NCBI GenBank assembly: GCA_037039925.1
Contig: JAXRKP010001102.1
Coordinates: 75,001 to 139,000, forward strand
DNA length: 64,000 nucleotides
Direction: 5' to 3'
Origin: Doris montereyensis
Taxonomy: Eukaryota; Mollusca; Gastropoda; Nudibranchia; Dorididae
A program made the translations under genes and the position numbers. Within the stretch, counting starts at the first letter, position 1, and each line of letters opens with the position of its first letter. Below, piece by piece: positions 24,640-64,000 of the stretch. The notes under the pieces are model-generated. The model was given only the letters and a program-made list of their open reading frames with translations, was not told the DNA's origin and searched no databases.

Positions 24640-24910
24640 TGCATTGAAATTTACCTCGTCCACCATATGCAGTGATCTCAGGGAGAATTATGAAGAGAAA
24701 ACAGCAAGATGGAAGGTAAGAGTAAGAGAAAGCGTGACAGGATGGAAGTAGAACCCACCAGCAGCACCTGCCAACCACCCACGGAAAGAGAGAGAAAAGG
24801 TGTGTAAATACCTTTCCAAACAAACACAAAGTTGGACTTAATATTGCGAGGATTCGAACGAAAAATCTCGCAATTCAACATCCAGCAGCCTATCCACCAG
24901 GCAATATGGT
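24640..24910 (-). repeat. tRNA-derived SINE
   Basis: On the - strand the head at about 24907 reads GCCTGGTGGATAGGCTGCTG (A box) and then GTTCGAATCC (B box). It ends about 260 bp later in the CTGCATATGGTGGACGAGG-type segment also seen at 18.85 and 57.4 kb. This gives a tRNA head, unrelated body and conserved tail, the usual SINE layout. Confidence 0.65.
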
Positions 24911-26997
24911 AATATTATATTAATGGAATATTCATTAATCACTGTTGGTACTGGTAGTGACATAACTATAAAGAAACAAAAAGAGGCATAAATTTGCATT
25001 TATCAAAAGGACAAACATTTTATTTAACCTTCAACATATTACTATTATTACTCTATAACTTATAAGCATAAAAACTTCCTCAGTTTCCATTAAAAGTGTT
25101 TTATTTCAGTAGTTTCACTCTGTTTTCCATGTCAATTTGTCATGTACCCCCTCAGGAAACCCTGTAGCTATTGCTTGAAAGAGTAAATGTTTGCATACAT
25201 ACCCATACCAAAAGAAAGGAGAAAAAAGTGTCAACAAATTTACACTAAGAAAATATCACATCAGTGATTCTTTATTATTCACAATCTTTCCAGACTTTTC
25301 TTTCAGGCAACATTTCATTTACAAGACAAGGTAATAAGCCAATAGAAGAAGAGAAAATCAAATCAAAATGGCAATAAATAATGACTCTCAACTCAAGCCA
25401 ATTGCACTCTCCTCATACACAATCACCTAAGATGTATGCAAAGCTTCAGACCATTCGTCAACACCAACAAAGTTTAAGAATTGATTTCTTTGAAAAGTGA
25501 ATTCGCGCACACACACCCCCATGTCGTAATGACATCTCTATATTTTGCTTTTGAGAAAAACTGACAAGCTGAACACCAAAACACGTTCAAGCAGGGTTCT
25601 TTCTGCTCCAACATCCCCTTTTCCTGTCACCAAAATAAAATTTCTAAAAGTTAAATAGATAAAAAGAAAACAAAATAAGTTGAATTATTATACCCTACCA
25701 ATACCAATTAATTGATTCAAATCTATTTATCTAAATGATGTGAGAAAAAGCTCACTTCAAATTAATAATGACATAAAACATGGTTTTTTTTGGTTAAAGA
25801 CTAAGGATATTTTGATATTCAGCTCTTCAGTTTTCAATCAGATACGAACAATGGGTATTCACAATGTTGTACCTCATGAGATGGAACTCTTCTGCAACTA
25901 TTGAACAAAACACAACTCTGCCTTGTAGAAAACGAAAATGCTGACAATACAACAGTGATAGTAACAGAAAACAGTATACAAACAGAATATTTCAAAGTAT
26001 CAAATGAAATTGAAAAACAAACCAAAGACAAGAGGAGACAGTATTGGAAGAGGAAATTTACATCATGTCAGTAATGAAAAACAGTTTTTTTTAAGTTATC
26101 ACATTGAGAGAATTCTTTTGTACTAAGAATGTGGTTAAACTACAGAGGTGACAACAATACAGGTAATAAATAATTCAATGCAAACAATTCTTCACACCCT
26201 TTCACATGAAACTTTCAAAAACGCATTCCACATTTTCATGCATTCATCTCCTATAGTAGAGAAAAGTAATATGATTCAACTCAACTTCATCAACATTCTC
26301 AAAAGAATAAATAATGTAGCAGTGACCCTTTTTACCATTACCTGTCAAACTACAAAGATACAGTGTTTTAATATAGAGCTATGGATATACTCCCACATCC
26401 CAGACTGTCACCAATAGCTTGGCGTGATAACGGAGTAAATAGACAAAGCATACATATGCACTAGATTGTAGTAATGAATAAGGTTCCTGTAGCCCATAAC
26501 TAATGAGTGGATACATTAATATAATATAAGTCCACATACCTACTTTTATATTTCTATGTGTATAGTAGTTGTATCCTCTAGAGCCATAATATAAATGTTT
26601 TGAAGCCTTAGAGTGGTAGCTTACAATTACAATATTTTTAATGTGACATCTTCTCAAGAATCACAACACAGAATTTCTGACCCTGTAAATGGATTCGTGA
26701 GGCACTTTTCACAAGAATTTTCCTGCCAAGCGGCTAGAAACTCATCCTATGACATAAGAAGAACAGTAAGTCATCTACTTTAATAAAGGAAATACAGCCC
26801 ATTGTGAAACACAACGGCTGAGGGACATGTCATAAAACATGATATAAAATGACACGCGTTCTGTACTCTTAGTTAAGCTAGAAGGAAATGCCAGGAACCA
26901 TAGCAGCAGACAGCTGAGCCCTCCGTTCTTATCTTCCCAATAGCCTTTGTGACCAACACACGTACTCTTCTTCAGAATGACCGTTCCAAGTTATTCT
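24911..26997. other. Intergenic, no gene seen
   Basis: AT-rich spacer between the SINE and the MITE, downstream of the USP gene 3' end. Possible alternative 3' UTR of that gene; no signals were decisive. Confidence 0.4.
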
Positions 26998-27275
26998 TAA
27001 TCTTTTGACCCCTGACCTCCTAAGCCCAACCATTTGGGCTTTCGTCTTTTTGTACTATATTCCTTAATCCTTTAAGCCCAATATCACGGGATCTAAGTCA
27101 GTATACAACACTACATCTAGAAGCCTTCTAATAGTAACGTTTTGTCATGTTAACACCCGAAGGCTTTTCAATATAGTGTTCTGTGTACTGACTCAGATCC
27201 TGAAATATCAGGCTTAGAGGATAAAGGCAAATAAGGCCAGCCCTGTATATCGGACTTGACGGTTCGAAGGGTTAA
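26998..27275. mobile_element. Palindromic MITE, TTAA-flanked
   Basis: The outer ends TTAATCTTTTGACCCCTGA (26998) and TTCGAAGGGTTAA (27263-27275) are imperfect inverted repeats bounded by TTAA. Within it, 27062-27227 is a near-perfect 166-bp palindrome: CCTTAATCCTTTAAGCCCAA opposes GGCTTAGAGGATAAAGG, and ATCTAAGTCAGTATACA opposes TGTACTGACTCAGAT. TTAA targets and CCTAAGCCC near the end are shared with the element at 29.85 kb, which suggests a piggyBac-type origin. Confidence 0.6.
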
Positions 27276-27815
27276 TCTTATCATTGACAATCTTGTTCTC
27301 ACATGTAAGGCAAGAAATATCTGTTACATTATGTTACTCTAGCTTTTGCAAATTAATGCCCATGATGGGTGGAGATAATCATCCATTATCAACCAACGTC
27401 CCATCGGTTTCTCTGCTTGGTATTTGGAAAACCATTGTATCTTTCAGTGAAAAATAACACATCACATCAGTATCCAGAAGATATGCTATTCCAACAACTG
27501 ACACATAGTTAATGATTCAACTTAAATAATATCCTGGTTGTCGCAACATAGGTCACGTTGACATACTACTTGTATTGCATAATTATAATGACGTATGTCG
27601 TTTCTGCAGGTCCCTTTTAAAGAATCATTTCATCCTTAGAATATCAACTGAATCATGTCAAATGGAAACTCTTTTACGCTATTACTTAGTCATTTAGATT
27701 GTATATGCTTATTTGATTTTATGCTAATTACAAAGGAAACAAAGAAAATCAGAGGCGGCTCGTGTGATGGCTTGATCTAGAGACGACTTATGATGAAATA
27801 ACATGCAGTCCACAA

Positions 27816-27821
27816 TTTATT
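27816..27821 (-). promoter_or_regulatory. Candidate polyadenylation signal of the USP gene
   Basis: AATAAA on the - strand, about 790 nt after the USP stop. It is the first canonical hexamer noticed on that strand, and the only support is position. Confidence 0.3.
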
Positions 27822-28604
27822 TTCAGACTTTCTCTTGACTAAGACAAACATTTAGGATTGTCTAAAAGGTTTCTGAGAGTAAAAAAACAAAAGGACTCTC
27901 CGAGAGCCCAAATTGAAAGAGATTCGGAAGACACTGAAAATGGATCGCAGGCTGCCGCTATCCATCCAATGACACCAATCCCGGGTCTTAGTGTAGCCAT
28001 CCCACAAAAATCTGTATCCCCGGTATCAACATTTTTCAGAATATCTGTACACAAAAAGCATAGGTTTTAAGGGTTTTACTAGTGCTGTTTCAAACTGACC
28101 TTCCTTACTTAGGATTGAGAAGAGAAAAAATTATGGCGGATTTCCTGCCAGTGACACACCAGGAGGCATACGCCATTGCCATATATTGTCAGGAAGGAAA
28201 GATGGTTCAGCTTCATCTGGATTGTAGTGATCAATGCTTTATCATGAGACATAAAGAAACAGAATAACCTATTTCTGGCCATAGAATGCTTGAAAAACAG
28301 AAGAGAAAAAAAGAAGAAAGACCAGGAAAGTATAGTTAAATAGATATTGACAATAGGTACTAGATTTATAGATACAGCAATGTCAAAATTAAGATCATAG
28401 AATAAATTATCATATTATCATAATCTCAAATTGATGGCCGGAAAACAGGGGGCCAGAAAGGGAAAGAGAATAGAAAGAGAAGACCAAATGATTGTAGACA
28501 GAAAGAGTGACAAGAGTATACAAAATGGAAAAGGAGAAATGGAGGATGATAAAGCTGAAAAGCAAAAATGGAAAATGAAGCTAGATTAGATTATGTTTCA
28601 AAAG

Positions 28605-62183
<33,579 letters not shown>

Positions 62184-62544
62184 TTTGATCACAAGCGGAA
62201 ATTACGTAGGACTAGATCCCTGTGGGTTCACCGATAGTCATAACATTGACTTTTATCATTGGCTAAAACTTTATTTTCTATTTATAGGAAAGAAACCATT
62301 GGCTAAAGGCTAAAGGGTCATGTTGAGTAGAACTTGTGAAGGGCTTCGCCATCACCTGCATTTTTCAGTAACCGTGGGTAATAATATTGGTACCCATTAT
62401 ATATATTATGTATGACAAACATATCCCGAAAAGGGGGGGAGTTTTGAGTTGTTGATTATTATTTTGATCCAGCCTCTTTATCCCTTTAAAATATCACTAC
62501 AAGTACAAGTTATACAAAGGAGCCGCAGTGGAGTGAAGTCAAAG

Positions 62545-62595
62545 GTAAAATACGACAATAAAGGAAAACACCAATAAGGGGAAGATTGTCGGTAA

Positions 62596-62626
<31 letters not shown>

Positions 62627-62745
62627 GAAGAAAAAAGCAAAGAGTTGTGAGTATGGAAAACACGAAGTGAAGAAGAGAATAAGACTAGGATTAGAGAGGA
62701 TAAATGACAGAGAAGGAATGAAATGAAGTACCAACAAGATTATAG
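62545..62745 (-). mobile_element. Remnant of the hammerhead-bearing repeat
   Basis: TACGACAATAAAGGAAAACA, later GTGAGTATGGAAAACACGA and GAATGAAATGAAGTACCAAC match 55508-55975 in order. The hammerhead block is absent. Confidence 0.5.
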
Positions 62746-64000
62746 TTTGAGCATTCCATAGTTGATCCTTTCTTGTGTATTGGTTCTACCGTTCCCTTTT
62801 TCCAGTCGTCGTTACCAGTTTGGACTTCCATGCTTGTTGGCATATTGCATGTAGTAGTTTGTCTGCCTCTCTCCCTTGGTTTTTAATCATTTCTGGATAA
62901 ACTTGATCTGCTCCTGATGCCTTTCCTAATTTTACTTTTCTTATAGATCTAGCTGTTTGGATTTCTTCCATTGAGATACCTAAATTTCAGCTGTCTCCTC
63001 TGGATTACTTGTTATTCTTTCTACTTGATCTTTACGCCCTGTTTCATATGTTCTGTGGGGGGGGTGTTATGTAATTGTTGAAAACACTTTCTCCATGTTT
63101 CCATGATTTGCTGTCTTCTTTCATTATTTCTCCTTTGGCGTTCTTGAATTGTCGCATTGGGCATGCTTTGGTCTTTCTCATGCTTTTCATTGCTCCCCAG
63201 AACAGTTTTTGATTTCCTTGATACCTTTCTTGAAGTCTTTGTCCAAACACTTCCCACTGTTTCTGTTTTGCTTTCCTCACTTCCTCTTTGGCGATAGTTC
63301 TTTTATTCACGTGATCTATCCTATCCTCTTTCTTCTTTGATCTTAGTCTTGACATTCTCATTCTACCATGCTGTTCTTTTCCTATCTCCTTTAATTTGTT
63401 TCCTACAACAGACCTCTTTAGCACAACTGAGGAGTGTTTCTTTATACATTTGCCACTTTTCTTTTACTATGCTATCATTCAAATCCATCTGCCTTTCACG
63501 GATAAATCTTTTTTATCCTGGATTGGTATATTTGTTTTAGTATTGGTTTATTTAATTCCTCTATTTTGAGTTAAGTAGCTTTATTCTCTTTCCTTTTCTG
63601 ATTTTTTTCTTCAGTCAGTAATCTCATTTTGGCAATCACTAGGTGATGATCACGAAATATGTCAGCTCGTCTATTTATTCTTGCATCTGTAAAAAAAAAC
63701 TGAAAAAAGGGTGCTGCTAACTATTATGTAATCTATCATTAACTTTTCACATTGGTCTTCATTTACCCTTGTATATTTGTGGATATCTTTATGAGGAAAA
63801 AAGGTTTTGGCTATTTTTATGATATTCTTTACACAAACATCTATTAACCTCTCTCTATTTGGAGAAGTTGTTGTCTCTCCTTCTTTATCTATTACTCCTG
63901 GTGTTTCTACATTGTTGTCTATTCTAGCATTTAAATCTTCTAAAACCCTTAATTCCTGTTTGGGTTTGAGATTCTCTGCAGCTATTTGTAAATCGTTTTC
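62745..64000 (-). mobile_element. RTE-like LINE (copy D), runs off the window
   Basis: Middle part of ORF2. It includes SKKKEDRIDHVNKRTIAKEE and QKQWEVFGQRLQERYQGNQK (63424-63044), then VKLGKASGADQVYPEMIKNQ (62971-62786). These are homologous to 46.2-46.9 kb of copy B. It ends at 62745, just past the NYGML segment before RT, so most of RT is missing. The rest lies beyond 64000. It is upstream of the USP gene, same strand. Confidence 0.85.

Noticed and set aside
27839..28267. ORFs on both strands downstream of the USP stop
   Set aside because: No recognisable domain, no splice or start context; likely USP 3' UTR or spacer.

Overview
This is eukaryotic, repeat-rich DNA with very large introns. 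It looks like an invertebrate metazoan, most likely a gastropod mollusc. The evidence is a two-His globin with the classic B12.2 and G7.0 introns, a single USP4/11/15-type deubiquitinase with small exons spread over about 33 kb, tRNA-headed SINEs, Tx1-like and RTE-like LINEs, and many AGATCT/CTAGAT palindromic tracts. The clade is inferred. No prokaryotic features were seen.

Layout. 1-1634 is the 3' part of a Tx1-like LINE on the + strand, followed by purine microsatellites to 3.2 kb. 3.5-10.3 kb is a compound snRNA locus. A complete U1 snRNA gene (10309-10149, -) leads through a 0.9 kb spacer into the first 34 nt of U2 snRNA (9225-9192, -). U2 is cut there by a Tx1-like LINE (9191-about 5056, -). 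Two U1 pseudogenes and a second, inverted copy of the U1-plus-spacer block (3511-4606, +) complete the structure. 14.3-18.7 kb is a globin gene on the + strand (three exons found, start exon not found) with a possible C-terminal CaaX prenylation box. Its introns hold a decayed mariner, a LINE remnant, tRNA-like SINE heads and a damaged hammerhead motif. 20.19-23.61 kb is a 39-bp minisatellite of roughly 80 units.

28.6-62.2 kb (-) is one gene, a USP4/USP15-type ubiquitin-specific protease reconstructed as 24 exons (about 995 codons, DUSP-UBL-USP). Cys, His and Asp boxes and both CxxC zinc pairs are present. The first eleven exons carry six single-base frame disruptions and the last twelve carry none. 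The introns hold a hAT remnant with a BED-like ORF and target-site duplication, a piggyBac-like TTAA element, two RTE-like LINEs in opposite orientation, and a repeat with an intact hammerhead-ribozyme core. A third RTE-like LINE lies upstream of the USP gene and runs off the right edge.

Most promising observations: (1) the U2/LINE junction, suggesting target-specific insertion; (2) two tiny perfect palindromes, each inserted between 9-bp direct repeats; (3) the hammerhead core; (4) the globin with a basic-CC-CaaX tail; (5) the 39-bp array. Genes were recognised by reading translations and splice sites by eye. No alignment or database search was run.
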